From positions 62,001 through 126,000 of the IMG/VR virus record IMGVR_UViG_3300048672_000970: a stretch of DNA of 64,000 nucleotides. The stretch is one strand, 5' to 3'. The first letter of the stretch is position 1. Every line of letters begins with the position of its first letter. A program made the position numbers and the translations under genes. The notes beneath the pieces are model-generated. The model saw nothing but the letters and a program-made list of their open reading frames with translations, was not told the origin of the DNA and searched no databases. Shown piece after piece: positions 47,776-56,971 of the stretch. This stretch comes from a virus.

Positions 47776-48300
47776 ATGCGGGAAATGATTTTAGCTATTG
47801 ATAGAAGTAACGCGATTGGCTATCATGATGGCAGATTGGCATGGCGAATCAAAGCGGACATGCAACATTTCAAACAGAACACGATGGGTAAAACAGTCGT
47901 CATGGGGCACAAGACATTTGTAAGTCTTTGTAACAAGACTGGACTTCCGGGTCGAACTAACGTAGTATTGAGTTCAAGAAATCGAGAAGAACTTCAGCTA
48001 GACCAGGCGGTTGAGTTGATTCATTCGATACGAGACATTCCTGAAAATTGCGTTATCATTGGCGGCGCTTCGTTATACGACCAAGTGCTAGATGCGAAAA
48101 TAATAGATGTAATAAATGTAACATTGATAGGAGAGTCATCGAATGCTGATGTAAAATTGACCCATCAACTAGGAACACTAGATGTGTTCCTCAAAAGTCA
48201 GGCAGAATCTGGCGTTCAATGGCAAGTGACCAATTCCGAATCAGTCAAGATGACTGATTCTCATCCAAGTTTTAAGTTTGTTAATCTTAGGCGTATTTGA
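47776..48300 (+). CDS. dihydrofolate reductase
   Basis: 174 residues. MILAIDRSNAIGYHDGRLAW, KTVVMGHKTFVSL, LPGRTNVVLSSR and VIIGGASLYDQ match DHFR motifs for folate and NADPH. An acidic residue in RIKADM sits where the catalytic Asp is expected. It makes tetrahydrofolate for thymidylate synthesis, alongside the dCMP deaminase. The true start may be the second ATG, nine bases in. Confidence 0.88.
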   Translation: MREMILAIDRSNAIGYHDGRLAWRIKADMQHFKQNTMGKTVVMGHKTFVSLCNKTGLPGRTNVVLSSRNREELQLDQAVELIHSIRDIPENCVIIGGASLYDQVLDAKIIDVINVTLIGESSNADVKLTHQLGTLDVFLKSQAESGVQWQVTNSESVKMTDSHPSFKFVNLRRI

Positions 48301-48348
48301 AGCAGACGGGTACGTTCTATTTTTTATCTCTGCGTGAAAGGAAACCCA

Positions 48349-50304
48349 ATGAGTCTCCCCATGAGTATTACCGCCCTGGCCGCCCGCGTTGCGGAAAAGT
48401 ATGAAACCGTTGCGCTGTCTGTCGAGCAATGGTACGAACAAGCGGCTTCCGCGCCGGATATGTATGCTGGGGTTCATGCCCGGCTCCTGAAGGCAATTGG
48501 TGATCCAATCATCATTGACACGAAGGCAGACGCGCGGCTAAGTCGCATTTTCTCGGGTCGCAAGATCCGGGTTTATGAGCCGTTCAAGGATTTCTTCGGC
48601 ATCGAAGAAACGATTGATGAAATTATCAGCAAGCTGCGCGCTGGCGCGCAAAATCAAGAACCGGCTCGCCAAGTTCTTGACCTTGTTGGCCCGGTTGGTT
48701 CGGCAAAGTCTTCACTGGCTCGCCGTCTCGTCAGCCTAATTGAAAAGGAACCAATCTGGGTGGTAGCTACCGCGAAGGGTGACGTTAGCCCCGTTAATGA
48801 CAATCCGCTGGCGTTCCTGCGACTGCTAGGCGATGCTGAATCACTGTGCAAGGATTTTAACATTCCTGTCTCGGTCATGTCAAAGGTTTTCCCGTCGCCG
48901 TGGCTTGTTCAGCAATTCAAGGATGCTAAGTCTGACCTGACCAAGTTCCAAATTCGCAAGGTTTATCCGAGCGTGCTGGAGTCGATTGCAGTTGCTCGCA
49001 TCGAACCGGGTGATGAAAACAATCAGGATATTTCCACGATTGTTGGTAAGACTGACCTTCGCTCGCTGGAAAAGTATCCTCAAGAGCACCCGTATTCGTA
49101 CAGCTATTCGGGCGGTCTGTGCCGCGCCAACCGGGGCGTCGCTGAATTTGTCGAAATCTTCAAGGCACCGACGAAGGCTCTGCATCCCATTCTGACCGCA
49201 ACTCAGGAGTACATTTATAACGGCACTGAAAACATTGGCGCCCTTCCTTTCGATGGCCTGATTATCGCCCACCACAATTCGAGTGAATGGGACGAATTCC
49301 GCACCAATCCGAAGAATGAAGCATTCCTCGACCGACTGTGTGTTGTTCAAGTACCGTACACGCTTCGTCACGCTGAAGAAGCCGCCATCTACAAGAAGAT
49401 GATTGACCAGAGCACCACGCCAAATGTGCCGATTGCTCCGGGTACGATTGAAATGCTGGCAAAGTGGAGTGTTCTTTCTCGCCTGTCGGCTCCGGCTAAT
49501 TCGTCCATCATTGCCAAGCTGCATGTCTATAACGGCGAAAACGTCAAGGATCGTATGCCGACTGCCAAGCCGATTGGCGAATACCGAGACGCCGCCGGCC
49601 TGCATGAAGGTATGACGGGGATGTCTACCCGGTTCGCGTTCAAGGTGCTGGCAGATACGTTTGACCTTCGTCCGGAAGAAATGCAAGCGAATCCGGTTGA
49701 CCTGATGTTTGTCCTGCAAGAAGCCATTAAGAAGGATTCAACGCTGGCTGACGCTCGACGGGAAGAACTGCTCAACTTCATTGAAAGCCACCTGAAAGTT
49801 GAGTATTTCGAGCTGCTGGATAAGCAACTGCGCGAAGCGTACATGGAAAGTTTTGGCGCCTATGGGCAAAATATGTTCGACCGATACGTCAGTCTGGCCG
49901 CCGCGTGGATTGATGCTGAAGTCATTCGAGATCCTGAGACTCACATGACTCTCGACCGACAAGCCATTAACGGCAAGCTTGAAGAAATTGAAAGGCCAGC
50001 CGGTGTTATGAATGTTAGTGATTTCCGCCATAACATCGTGACCTATGTGCTCCGGTATCAGGCGCGTAATGCCGGTGCGTCACCGCGTTGGCAGGATTAT
50101 GAGAAGATCAAGACGGTCATTGAAAAGAAGCTGTTCACCGGCACGCAAAACATTCTGCCGGTCATTTCGTTCGGCACGAAGCAAGATTCTGAAATTGAAT
50201 CGAAGCATCATGCATTCGTTGACCGAATGATTGCAATGGGGTACACCAAGCACCAGATTGAAATTCTGGTTGCATGGTGGAGTGCCAATACAAAGGCAGC
50301 CTAA
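48349..50304 (+). CDS. prkA: PrkA-type serine protein kinase (YeaG-like)
   Basis: 651 residues, the usual length of PrkA/YeaG. SRIFSGRKIRVYEPFKDFFG, Walker A GPVGSAKSSLARRL, the NRGVAEFVEIFKAP block and SSEWDEFRTNPKNEAFLDR are family features of the AAA-plus kinase. In E. coli YeaG acts with YeaH in starvation and stress responses. YeaH and SpoVR homologues follow here, so the whole bacterial set is present. ATG behind AAAGGAAACCC. Ends at a terminator. Confidence 0.92.
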   Translation: MSLPMSITALAARVAEKYETVALSVEQWYEQAASAPDMYAGVHARLLKAIGDPIIIDTKADARLSRIFSGRKIRVYEPFKDFFGIEETIDEIISKLRAGAQNQEPARQVLDLVGPVGSAKSSLARRLVSLIEKEPIWVVATAKGDVSPVNDNPLAFLRLLGDAESLCKDFNIPVSVMSKVFPSPWLVQQFKDAKSDLTKFQIRKVYPSVLESIAVARIEPGDENNQDISTIVGKTDLRSLEKYPQEHPYSYSYSGGLCRANRGVAEFVEIFKAPTKALHPILTATQEYIYNGTENIGALPFDGLIIAHHNSSEWDEFRTNPKNEAFLDRLCVVQVPYTLRHAEEAAIYKKMIDQSTTPNVPIAPGTIEMLAKWSVLSRLSAPANSSIIAKLHVYNGENVKDRMPTAKPIGEYRDAAGLHEGMTGMSTRFAFKVLADTFDLRPEEMQANPVDLMFVLQEAIKKDSTLADARREELLNFIESHLKVEYFELLDKQLREAYMESFGAYGQNMFDRYVSLAAAWIDAEVIRDPETHMTLDRQAINGKLEEIERPAGVMNVSDFRHNIVTYVLRYQARNAGASPRWQDYEKIKTVIEKKLFTGTQNILPVISFGTKQDSEIESKHHAFVDRMIAMGYTKHQIEILVAWWSANTKAA

Positions 50305-50307
50305 ATC

Positions 50308-50330
50308 AAAGGGGCTTCAGCCCCTTTTTC
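50308..50330 (+). terminator. rho-independent terminator
   Basis: AAAGGGGC-TTCA-GCCCCTTTTTC between prkA and the dadA-like gene. Confidence 0.85.
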
Positions 50331-50345
50331 TTTACAGGAAAAGTT

Positions 50346-51695
50346 ATGAATAAAATGTCTGCATATGTCATCGGAGCCGGCGTGATTGGCATTAACACCG
50401 CTCACCGACTCGCTGCCGATGGTTTTAACGTTACTGTTTTCGATTCGGAACATGATGTCGCCCTTGACACTTCTTATAGAAATGGCGGCCAGCTTTCTGT
50501 CGGCCATTGTGTTCCGTGGAGTAATCCATCTGCGCCTGCTAAAGTCCTTAAGTGGCTCTTTCAAAAAGATGCACCCCTCCTTTTCACGCCACGTTTTTCT
50601 GTTAAGCAACTGAAATGGATTGCCAATTTCTTCCGGCAATGTACTCGGTCTAATACCGATTTCAATACCGAATCCCTTATCAATCTTGGCATGCTGTCAC
50701 GAGATGCGATGCAAAATCTTCAAGCGGCATATCCTGAAGTTCTAGCTAATGAAAAATTTAGCAAACTGGACAACGGTATTATCCATTTCTATCGCAATGA
50801 AAAAGAATACAATGATGCGGTTAGGGATGTTATCTTCATGAATGGATGTGACCTTGAACGAAAACTGATTTCCAGAGAGAAAGTTTTTGAACTTGAGCCT
50901 AGTTTGCAAATGAATGAAAACATTATCGGCGGCACATATACTCCTGGTGATGCGTCGTGCGATGTCCATCAGTTCACAAAAGCTATTGCATCCATTACCG
51001 AGTTTCCAAATTCCGGTGGGTCAATCAGATATAAACTCCGGCATTACGTTCGTGAGCTGGTCTGTGATGAAGATAGTGGTCGAATTGTTTCTTTAACCGT
51101 GTATGACGAAGACAACGATGGTATCGTTCATTTTGCCGATAATCCGGATGTCGTTGTAGTTGCAGCGGCCAATTCGACATATGATTTGGTTAAGCCGTTA
51201 GGTATCAATCTGACCATGTATCCGGCCAAGGGGTATTCAGCTACTATCAAACTTCACCCTGATGAACTTGATAAAGCCCCTTACGTCAGTTTGACCGATG
51301 ATGAAAACAAACTAGTGTTTTCTCGTCTAGGCGATACTTTGCGAGTTGCGGGCACAGCCCATCTGACAGACGAGCCGACATGGATGTTGGACATGGTTCG
51401 GTGCAATTCTCTGATTGAAAAAACTAGAAGCATCTTTGACATTCGAGCCGATGAGTATGAATTCTGGTCGGGTGCTAGACCGCTAACACCTAGTAACAGA
51501 CCTTACATCTGTTCAACTGACTATGAAAATCTGTTTCTGAACACCGGGCATGGGTCACTTGGCCTTACAATGTCAGCAGGTTCAGCAGAATTACTTTCTT
51601 ACATTATTGCCAATAGCCTTTACGGCGTAAGTATGCTACAGTGTGATGAAATGGATGCTATGGTGAAAGCTTTCTCCCTGGACATCGCCCATTGA
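50346..51695 (+). CDS. D-amino acid dehydrogenase-like FAD oxidoreductase (DadA-like)
   Basis: 449 residues. VIGAGVIGINTAHRLAADG is the FAD Rossmann motif (GxGxxG); ALDTSYRNGGQLSVGHCVPW matches the DadA ALETSFANAG(Q)...PW block; GAMP-type ends appear as FWSGARPLTPSNRPYI and NTGHGSLGLTMSAGSAELL. It would oxidise D-amino acids such as D-alanine to keto acids, passing electrons to the respiratory chain. It is not part of the bacterial PrkA-YeaH-SpoVR set and is an unusual gene for a phage. Confidence 0.85.
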   Translation: MNKMSAYVIGAGVIGINTAHRLAADGFNVTVFDSEHDVALDTSYRNGGQLSVGHCVPWSNPSAPAKVLKWLFQKDAPLLFTPRFSVKQLKWIANFFRQCTRSNTDFNTESLINLGMLSRDAMQNLQAAYPEVLANEKFSKLDNGIIHFYRNEKEYNDAVRDVIFMNGCDLERKLISREKVFELEPSLQMNENIIGGTYTPGDASCDVHQFTKAIASITEFPNSGGSIRYKLRHYVRELVCDEDSGRIVSLTVYDEDNDGIVHFADNPDVVVVAAANSTYDLVKPLGINLTMYPAKGYSATIKLHPDELDKAPYVSLTDDENKLVFSRLGDTLRVAGTAHLTDEPTWMLDMVRCNSLIEKTRSIFDIRADEYEFWSGARPLTPSNRPYICSTDYENLFLNTGHGSLGLTMSAGSAELLSYIIANSLYGVSMLQCDEMDAMVKAFSLDIAH

Positions 51696-51701
51696 ACCGA
51701 C

Positions 51702-51722
51702 GACCCGCTTCGCGGGTCTATT
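51702..51722 (+). terminator. possible terminator
   Basis: GACCCGC-TTC-GCGGGTC followed by TATTA, a weak T run, so partial read-through into yeaH is likely. Confidence 0.55.
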
Positions 51723-51739
51723 ACACGAAAGGAATTGAA

Positions 51740-53056
51740 ATGAGTGTGCAACCTTCGCAACCTTCGCTAATTTTCATCGACCGAACCAAGACTGGTCGCG
51801 GTAGTTCGGCCGCCAATCGAGACAAGTATCTGAAGCGCATTAAGGCATCAGTAAAGGCTGCGCGAAATATTGCCCTCGGCGGGCTGACATCTGACACGAA
51901 GCAAACGGTCAATCCGATCACCGTCGCCCGGCAAAAGCTTAATGAACCGTCTTTCCATTATGACCATTCAACGGGCGTCATTACGAACGTTTTGATTGGC
52001 AACCAAATTTTTGAACGAGGTGATGAAATTCCCATGAAGAATTCGTCGGAAGGGCAAGGGGACGGTTCGGGAAATGGTGCTGGCAATGGTGGCAATGGCG
52101 AAGATGATTTCATCGTGCATGTCACGAAAGATGAATTTCTCAATATCTTCTTTGAAGATTGTGAGCTGCCGAACATGCAGCATAACTCAAAGAAGCAATT
52201 GAAGCTGCCAACCTTCCACAAAGCCGGGTATCGAACGTCCGGCAGTCCGGCCACTCTGTCTGTTATCAAGAGCTTCAAAAACTCTCTCGGACGCAGAATT
52301 GCCATCAAGGGGTCTTTCCAGTCGCGGATTGATGAACTGACCGAACAAGATAACGTCCTTGCCGAACTGATTCAAAGCCAGGATATTGAACTTGAACGAG
52401 CTTGTATCAAGGAAGAAATTACTGAACTGACTTCCCGAAAAGGCAAAGTCATGTTTTTTGACGACATGGATTTGCGGTATCGGAAAATGGAGCAAGAGAC
52501 GAAACGAACGGCTGATGCTATTTTCGTGATGATCATGGACGTTTCCGGGTCGATGGATCAGGAACGCAAAACGATGGCACGCAAGTTTTTCAGTCTGCAA
52601 TACGCTTTCCTGAAGCGACATTATCCTGACACTCAACTGGTCTTCATTGCTCATACTGAAACTGCTGAAGAAATGGATGAGGATGAATTTTTCTCCACTC
52701 GCATTTCTGGTGGCACGGTCGTTTCCCCTGCATACGAACTGGCTCTGGAAATCATTCAGGAACGATTTGATGCAAATGTTTCAAATATCTACTTGTCACA
52801 AGCGAGTGATGGTGATAACATGGAGTCTGACAATGCGAATCTAATTCCGGCTCTGGAACAGTCGGGACTTCTGAGCAAGATTCGGCACATGAGTTACATT
52901 CAAACGTGCCCGAAATCTCAATGGCATTATTCGCATGGGATGTGGGACGTACTGCAAAGTATCGCCCACACCCATCCGGAAAAGTTTGGTATGCAGCAAA
53001 TCACATCTGATGCAGAAGTGTTCGACGCATTCAAGGCAATTTATCACAAGCAATGA
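51740..53056 (+). CDS. yeaH: YeaH/YhbH-type protein (DUF444) with VWA-like domain
   Basis: 438 residues. A disordered Gly/Asn stretch (SEGQGDGSGNGAGNGGNGED) is followed by the DUF444 body. MDVSGSM (MIDAS DxSxS), GGTVVSP and SDGDNM are metal-ion-dependent adhesion site motifs of a von Willebrand A fold. In bacteria YeaH is the partner of PrkA. ATG behind GAAAGGAATTGAA. Confidence 0.9.
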   Translation: MSVQPSQPSLIFIDRTKTGRGSSAANRDKYLKRIKASVKAARNIALGGLTSDTKQTVNPITVARQKLNEPSFHYDHSTGVITNVLIGNQIFERGDEIPMKNSSEGQGDGSGNGAGNGGNGEDDFIVHVTKDEFLNIFFEDCELPNMQHNSKKQLKLPTFHKAGYRTSGSPATLSVIKSFKNSLGRRIAIKGSFQSRIDELTEQDNVLAELIQSQDIELERACIKEEITELTSRKGKVMFFDDMDLRYRKMEQETKRTADAIFVMIMDVSGSMDQERKTMARKFFSLQYAFLKRHYPDTQLVFIAHTETAEEMDEDEFFSTRISGGTVVSPAYELALEIIQERFDANVSNIYLSQASDGDNMESDNANLIPALEQSGLLSKIRHMSYIQTCPKSQWHYSHGMWDVLQSIAHTHPEKFGMQQITSDAEVFDAFKAIYHKQ

Positions 53057-53067
53057 AAGGATTGATG

Positions 53068-54576
53068 ATGGAGCAAATTACTAGCAAGACCGTCTGGTCT
53101 GAACAGCTCATTCGAGCTGTTTGGGAAGAAATTAAAATCGTTGCAGAAGAAGAACTGGAAATTAGTTTTCCGGAGCATCTGTACCCATTTCAAATCGAGA
53201 TGATTACGGCTGATTCAATGATTAATGCCTATGCGAGTATTGGCATGCCCATCATGTACTCACACTGGAGTTTTGGTAAGGAATATATGCGCAATAAGCA
53301 CGCATATGACAACGGGCAGTCGGGGCTAGCTCTAGAGCTGATCACAAACGATTCCCCGTGTTCCACAATGCTGATGGAAGATAACGCCATGTACCAACAG
53401 GCGATGGTCATTGCGCATTGTGTCGGTCATAACAGCTTTTTCAAGTGCAATGATTATTTCGTCCAATGGACTAACGCCGGTTCCATCATTGATTACCTAG
53501 CGTTTGCCAAGCGGTACATCACGCAATGTGAACTGCGGTACGGTGAAGAAGAAGTTGAACGGGTACTTGATGCCGCGCATTCTCTAGCTCAACATGGTGT
53601 TGACAAGCATCCCCGCAAGTCGGCCCGAAAGATGACTGAATCTCAGTACCTGCAAATGCTTGTTGAAAAAGAAGAACGTGAGATGCAGGAATCGGACTAT
53701 ATCCTGAACCGGACGAAGCTGAAATCATCTGACAAGGATGAACCGAGTCCAGATTGGATGGATGAAACTTATGACCCGCTCGTCGGGGAAGAAAACCTGC
53801 TTTATTACATCATGAAGCGGGCGCCCAACATGCCGACCTGGAAACGTGAAATTCTGCGTATCGTCTGGAAGATTAACCAATATTTCTATATTCAGGGGCA
53901 GACGAAGATTAGCAATGAAGGGTGGGCCAGTTTCTGCCACTATTTCATCATGACTCGACTTGAAGAAAAGGGCGTTATTAGCAGTGATGCGTTCCTCGCT
54001 TTCCTGCGCGACCATTCGGGTGTTATTTTCCAACCGACGTTTGACAAGCAGTATTATTCCGGCGTGAATCCTTACGCAGTGGGTTTTGCCATCTATCAAG
54101 ACATCAAGCGGATTTGCGAAAATCCAACTAATGAAGATAAGAAATTTATGCCGCATCTCATTGGGCAGAAATGGCAAGATGCTGTTACGCGGGCCGCTTT
54201 TGAATATCGTGATGACAGTTTCATCATGCAATTCATGTCTCCGAAAGTGGCGCGGGATTTGGCGCTGTTTTCAGTAGAAATTAGTACCAAGCAAAATGTC
54301 CTTGGGCAGAAAAAGCAAACTGCTCTGGTAACGGACGTCGCCGATTTGGACGGGTTTCGCAACCTGCGCAATATGATGGCTGAGAATACTCAACGGATTG
54401 AGCACGTGCCTGAAATCAGGGTTAGTGGTGCTGATTTTGAGGGCGATCGAACGCTGGTGCTGCACTATCATCCGTACAAAAATCGAGAACTGGACGTTGA
54501 AGATACGCAAGCAGTCATTTCGTACATTGATGAACTGTGGGGATATCCGGTTGAACTTTACACGGTGACGGGTTAA
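53068..54576 (+). CDS. spoVR: SpoVR/YcgB family protein
   Basis: 502 residues. YPFQIEMITADSMINAYASI then GMPIMYSHWSFGK matches the SpoVR N-terminal signature; AHCVGHNSFFK and YNPYAVGF-like VNPYAVGFAIY are further family blocks. The molecular role is unknown, but it is almost always linked to prkA and yeaH. An ATG 15 bases upstream overlaps the yeaH stop and could also serve. Confidence 0.9.
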   Translation: MEQITSKTVWSEQLIRAVWEEIKIVAEEELEISFPEHLYPFQIEMITADSMINAYASIGMPIMYSHWSFGKEYMRNKHAYDNGQSGLALELITNDSPCSTMLMEDNAMYQQAMVIAHCVGHNSFFKCNDYFVQWTNAGSIIDYLAFAKRYITQCELRYGEEEVERVLDAAHSLAQHGVDKHPRKSARKMTESQYLQMLVEKEEREMQESDYILNRTKLKSSDKDEPSPDWMDETYDPLVGEENLLYYIMKRAPNMPTWKREILRIVWKINQYFYIQGQTKISNEGWASFCHYFIMTRLEEKGVISSDAFLAFLRDHSGVIFQPTFDKQYYSGVNPYAVGFAIYQDIKRICENPTNEDKKFMPHLIGQKWQDAVTRAAFEYRDDSFIMQFMSPKVARDLALFSVEISTKQNVLGQKKQTALVTDVADLDGFRNLRNMMAENTQRIEHVPEIRVSGADFEGDRTLVLHYHPYKNRELDVEDTQAVISYIDELWGYPVELYTVTG

Positions 54577-54577
54577 A

Positions 54578-54808
54578 ATGAGCAAGCATGATCTGATGAA
54601 CGCCTGTTTGAGCATGATGGGCGTCTCTCATGTGTCAATGCTTGCACCCTGTTTTAATTTGGCGAGCGACTTTATCAAAACACGCGTAGATGCGGATAAT
54701 TTGGTCGAGGCGCTTTCCAAGATGCAGGAACGTGATCTACAATCTGTCTTCCAACTTCTCACTTTGAAAGGTAATCATGAACAAGTTTTTTCAATCCCTC
54801 AACTATAA
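54578..54808 (+). CDS. small helical protein (76 aa)
   Basis: Helical, with DLMNACLSMMGVSHVSML at the start. It follows the spoVR stop by one base and overlaps the next gene. Function unknown. Confidence 0.55.
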   Translation: MSKHDLMNACLSMMGVSHVSMLAPCFNLASDFIKTRVDADNLVEALSKMQERDLQSVFQLLTLKGNHEQVFSIPQL

Positions 54809-55160
54809 ACTGTTTGCGATGGCTGTCGCAGTTGGCACAATGATGTATTTCCTGCAAGATGCCGGGAAAGCCATTCAGCTTTGGGCCTGTGTATATTTTG
54901 CCGTAGCCTGCATGTTCATGATGGAACTGCTTATGTTTCAATACACCAATAACACCCTTGGCCTGAAAACCATGCTTGATAAACTTCCAAAGTTGAATTT
55001 CTGGGGAACCACTCGCACTACTGGTGATTTGGCATGGCTGGTCGTCTCGGCCGTTATTCTTCTTTCTCCAATTGGTACAGTTTTCGTCCTGTTCCCGATT
55101 GCCATCGTGTGTGCAGTAACCGGGCAAAGTGCAGAAGAACTTATCGGATTCATCAAGTGA
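54777..55160 (+). CDS. multi-pass membrane protein (127 aa)
   Basis: Three to four hydrophobic segments (11-28, 32-56, 85-115). GAAAGGTAATC precedes the ATG. Ends at a terminator. Function unknown; it closes the PrkA operon region. Confidence 0.6.
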   Translation: MNKFFQSLNYKLFAMAVAVGTMMYFLQDAGKAIQLWACVYFAVACMFMMELLMFQYTNNTLGLKTMLDKLPKLNFWGTTRTTGDLAWLVVSAVILLSPIGTVFVLFPIAIVCAVTGQSAEELIGFIK

Positions 55161-55192
55161 AAAAGCCGGGCATTGCCCGGCTTTTCTTTTTC
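55160..55192 (+). terminator. rho-independent terminator
   Basis: AAAAAGCCGGGC-ATT-GCCCGGCTTTTC plus more T residues. Confidence 0.9.
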
Positions 55193-55202
55193 CTGATTGG
55201 AG

Positions 55203-55208
55203 TAAATA
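55203..55208 (+). promoter_or_regulatory. late promoter (TAAATA)
   Basis: AGTAAATAGATG, 25 nt before the MAKFKDFL start; it opens the three-gene late operon to 56971. Confidence 0.6.
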
Positions 55209-55227
55209 GATGAAACCAACATACATA

Positions 55228-55560
55228 ATGGCTAAATTCAAAGATTTTCTTGCGTCGGTGAATGCCGATTTGAAGAAGTACAAAGTCATCCCGGTCAATA
55301 AATCAGCATTCAAGCCGGCTGCTCCACTCGACCAGTTTTCGTCAGATTCTGAAATCGAGCATCGAATCAAAGAGGTGAAAAAACAAATTGCTGCGCTGGA
55401 ACGAGCACATACTGATTTCCATAATTTAGTGTCACCAACCCCTGAGCAAGCTAAAAAGTATCGCAAGACCATTGAACACTGGCCCGCCCTCAACTTTGAA
55501 TTAGAGCGCCTAGAAGCCGATTTGCATGGTAAGGTGCCAGACACCATCAAGAAGGGTTGA
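55228..55560 (+). CDS. helical protein with a leader-like N-terminus lacking the Glu
   Basis: 110 residues. MAKFKDFLAS resembles the packaged-protein leaders but has Ser where the cut-site Glu stands, so it may be uncut. The rest is coiled coil (HRIKEVKKQIAALERAH). The start is set by the late promoter spacing; an ATG 18 bases upstream is less likely. Function unknown. Confidence 0.6.
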   Translation: MAKFKDFLASVNADLKKYKVIPVNKSAFKPAAPLDQFSSDSEIEHRIKEVKKQIAALERAHTDFHNLVSPTPEQAKKYRKTIEHWPALNFELERLEADLHGKVPDTIKKG

Positions 55561-55569
55561 AAAGCGCGT

Positions 55570-56106
55570 ATGGGCCGTTTTAGAGCGTTTCTGATTGAGG
55601 CTAATGAGTTGACTTTCAGTGATGAAACCACCGGATATCATCATGGGCAAACTGATGCTCGCCTGCACATTGCTGTTAATGGTGAAGCAGTTGGGTATAT
55701 CGACTATGTTATCTATGAGGACAAAATTCATATCTCAATGATTGAGATTTCTGCCTCAGCTAAACGTAAGGGGTATGCGACGGCCGCATTAAAGCATCTT
55801 CAAAAAAATAATCCTGATACTGAGATTGATTTTGGCATGCTAACCTCTGATGGGTCAGCTTTACATCAATCATTGTCATTTGTTAAAGTCCCTAACAAAC
55901 TTTATGCTGAAGACTTTGAAAAGTTAGACCAGATGAAACTTGACCGGGAACGGTTGACCCAGCAGCAAAAGGTATTATCTAAAAAAGATGATAAGTATTG
56001 GGAGCTTGAAAACGAGATTGATGACCTAGCGTATGAAATCGAGAAAGAAGAAACTTATTTCTCAATTCGCAAAATCAAACCGTATAAAACATTAATTAAG
56101 GTGTAA
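55570..56106 (+). CDS. GNAT acetyltransferase with capsid-targeting-like N-terminus
   Basis: 178 residues. MGRFRAFLIE ends in L-I-E. IHISMIEISASAKRKGYATAALKHL is the acetyl-CoA binding motif A of GNAT enzymes (R/K-x-x-GYA), shown here in pieces: ISASAKRKGYATAA. A coiled coil covers the last 60 residues. It lies in a late operon with the nucleotidyltransferase. Acetyl target unknown. Proposed packaged effector. Confidence 0.72.
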   Translation: MGRFRAFLIEANELTFSDETTGYHHGQTDARLHIAVNGEAVGYIDYVIYEDKIHISMIEISASAKRKGYATAALKHLQKNNPDTEIDFGMLTSDGSALHQSLSFVKVPNKLYAEDFEKLDQMKLDRERLTQQQKVLSKKDDKYWELENEIDDLAYEIEKEETYFSIRKIKPYKTLIKV

Positions 56107-56107
56107 C

Positions 56108-56971
56108 ATGTCATTCAAGCAATTTCTATTCGAGGGCGGAAAAGCTACTGCCAAATTTCATACTAAGCGGGCGACAAAACCAGATATTGAGGCAGCAATC
56201 GAGTTTGTTTCTTCGACGTTAGGTATTGACAAGCAATCTATCATTGATAATTTGGTTGGCTCAACGGTGTTAACTTATAACGGAGATAGGGAAGATTCCG
56301 GCGACATTGATATCGTCTTTGAGTCTGAGCATAAAGATGAGTATGTCAAAAAGATGTCTGAAGCCACTAACGAACCCTGTGTTATCGCTAACGTCACTTA
56401 CTCATTCCCTGTACCAGTTTCAGATACCAAAATGGTTCAAGTGGATTTTACTTTCTCTGACAATATCGAATGGGCAAAATTTTCTTATCACGCGGACAAG
56501 AACTCGAAATACAAATCTGGCGTAAGGAACGAGTTTTTACATTCAGTCGTCAAATACACGCCGAAAGATGGGGAAGATTTGAAGGTCAAGGATGAGAATG
56601 GCAACCTTATCGTGAAAGCTGCCAGAAGTTTCAGGCTTGATAAAGGATTTGAGCGAGTGTTCAAAATTGCACCTGAGAGAAAAGATGGGAAAGGACGTGT
56701 CAAATCCATGCAATCAGTGGAACCGGATGCCATTGATGCCGAGCTGAAAAAACTAGACAAAGAAGGGTCTTACAGTAAAGACGCCGATTTGATTACAGAC
56801 CCGGATAAATTTGCGAGTATGCTTTTTGGCGAAGGTGTTAAAGCAAAAGACATCATGACGGCAGAGCAAGTTATTGCGTTGATTAAAAAACGCCCGGATG
56901 CTGTCAAAGTATTCGCTGATGCTAAAAAAGGATTGGAGAAACGGAAACTAGAAATTCCGGAAGGGATATAA
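56108..56971 (+). CDS. nucleotidyltransferase with capsid-targeting-like N-terminus
   Basis: 287 residues. MSFKQFLFE ends in L-F-E. GSTVLTYNGDREDSGDIDIV has the G-S-x9+-D-x-D pattern of the polymerase-beta type nucleotidyltransferase fold, and MVQVDFTF supplies the third Asp. NTases of this kind modify tRNA, proteins or small molecules, including in toxin-antitoxin systems. Starts one base after the GNAT stop. Target unknown; proposed packaged effector. Confidence 0.72.
   Translation: MSFKQFLFEGGKATAKFHTKRATKPDIEAAIEFVSSTLGIDKQSIIDNLVGSTVLTYNGDREDSGDIDIVFESEHKDEYVKKMSEATNEPCVIANVTYSFPVPVSDTKMVQVDFTFSDNIEWAKFSYHADKNSKYKSGVRNEFLHSVVKYTPKDGEDLKVKDENGNLIVKAARSFRLDKGFERVFKIAPERKDGKGRVKSMQSVEPDAIDAELKKLDKEGSYSKDADLITDPDKFASMLFGEGVKAKDIMTAEQVIALIKKRPDAVKVFADAKKGLEKRKLEIPEGI

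Noticed and set aside
48880-49719. 279-codon minus-strand frame within prkA
   Set aside because: Entirely inside a full-length, strongly conserved PrkA gene; no promoter or ribosome site on the minus strand.
54759-55631. 290-codon minus-strand frame
   Set aside because: Crosses a strong terminator and covers three plus-strand genes; low-complexity product.
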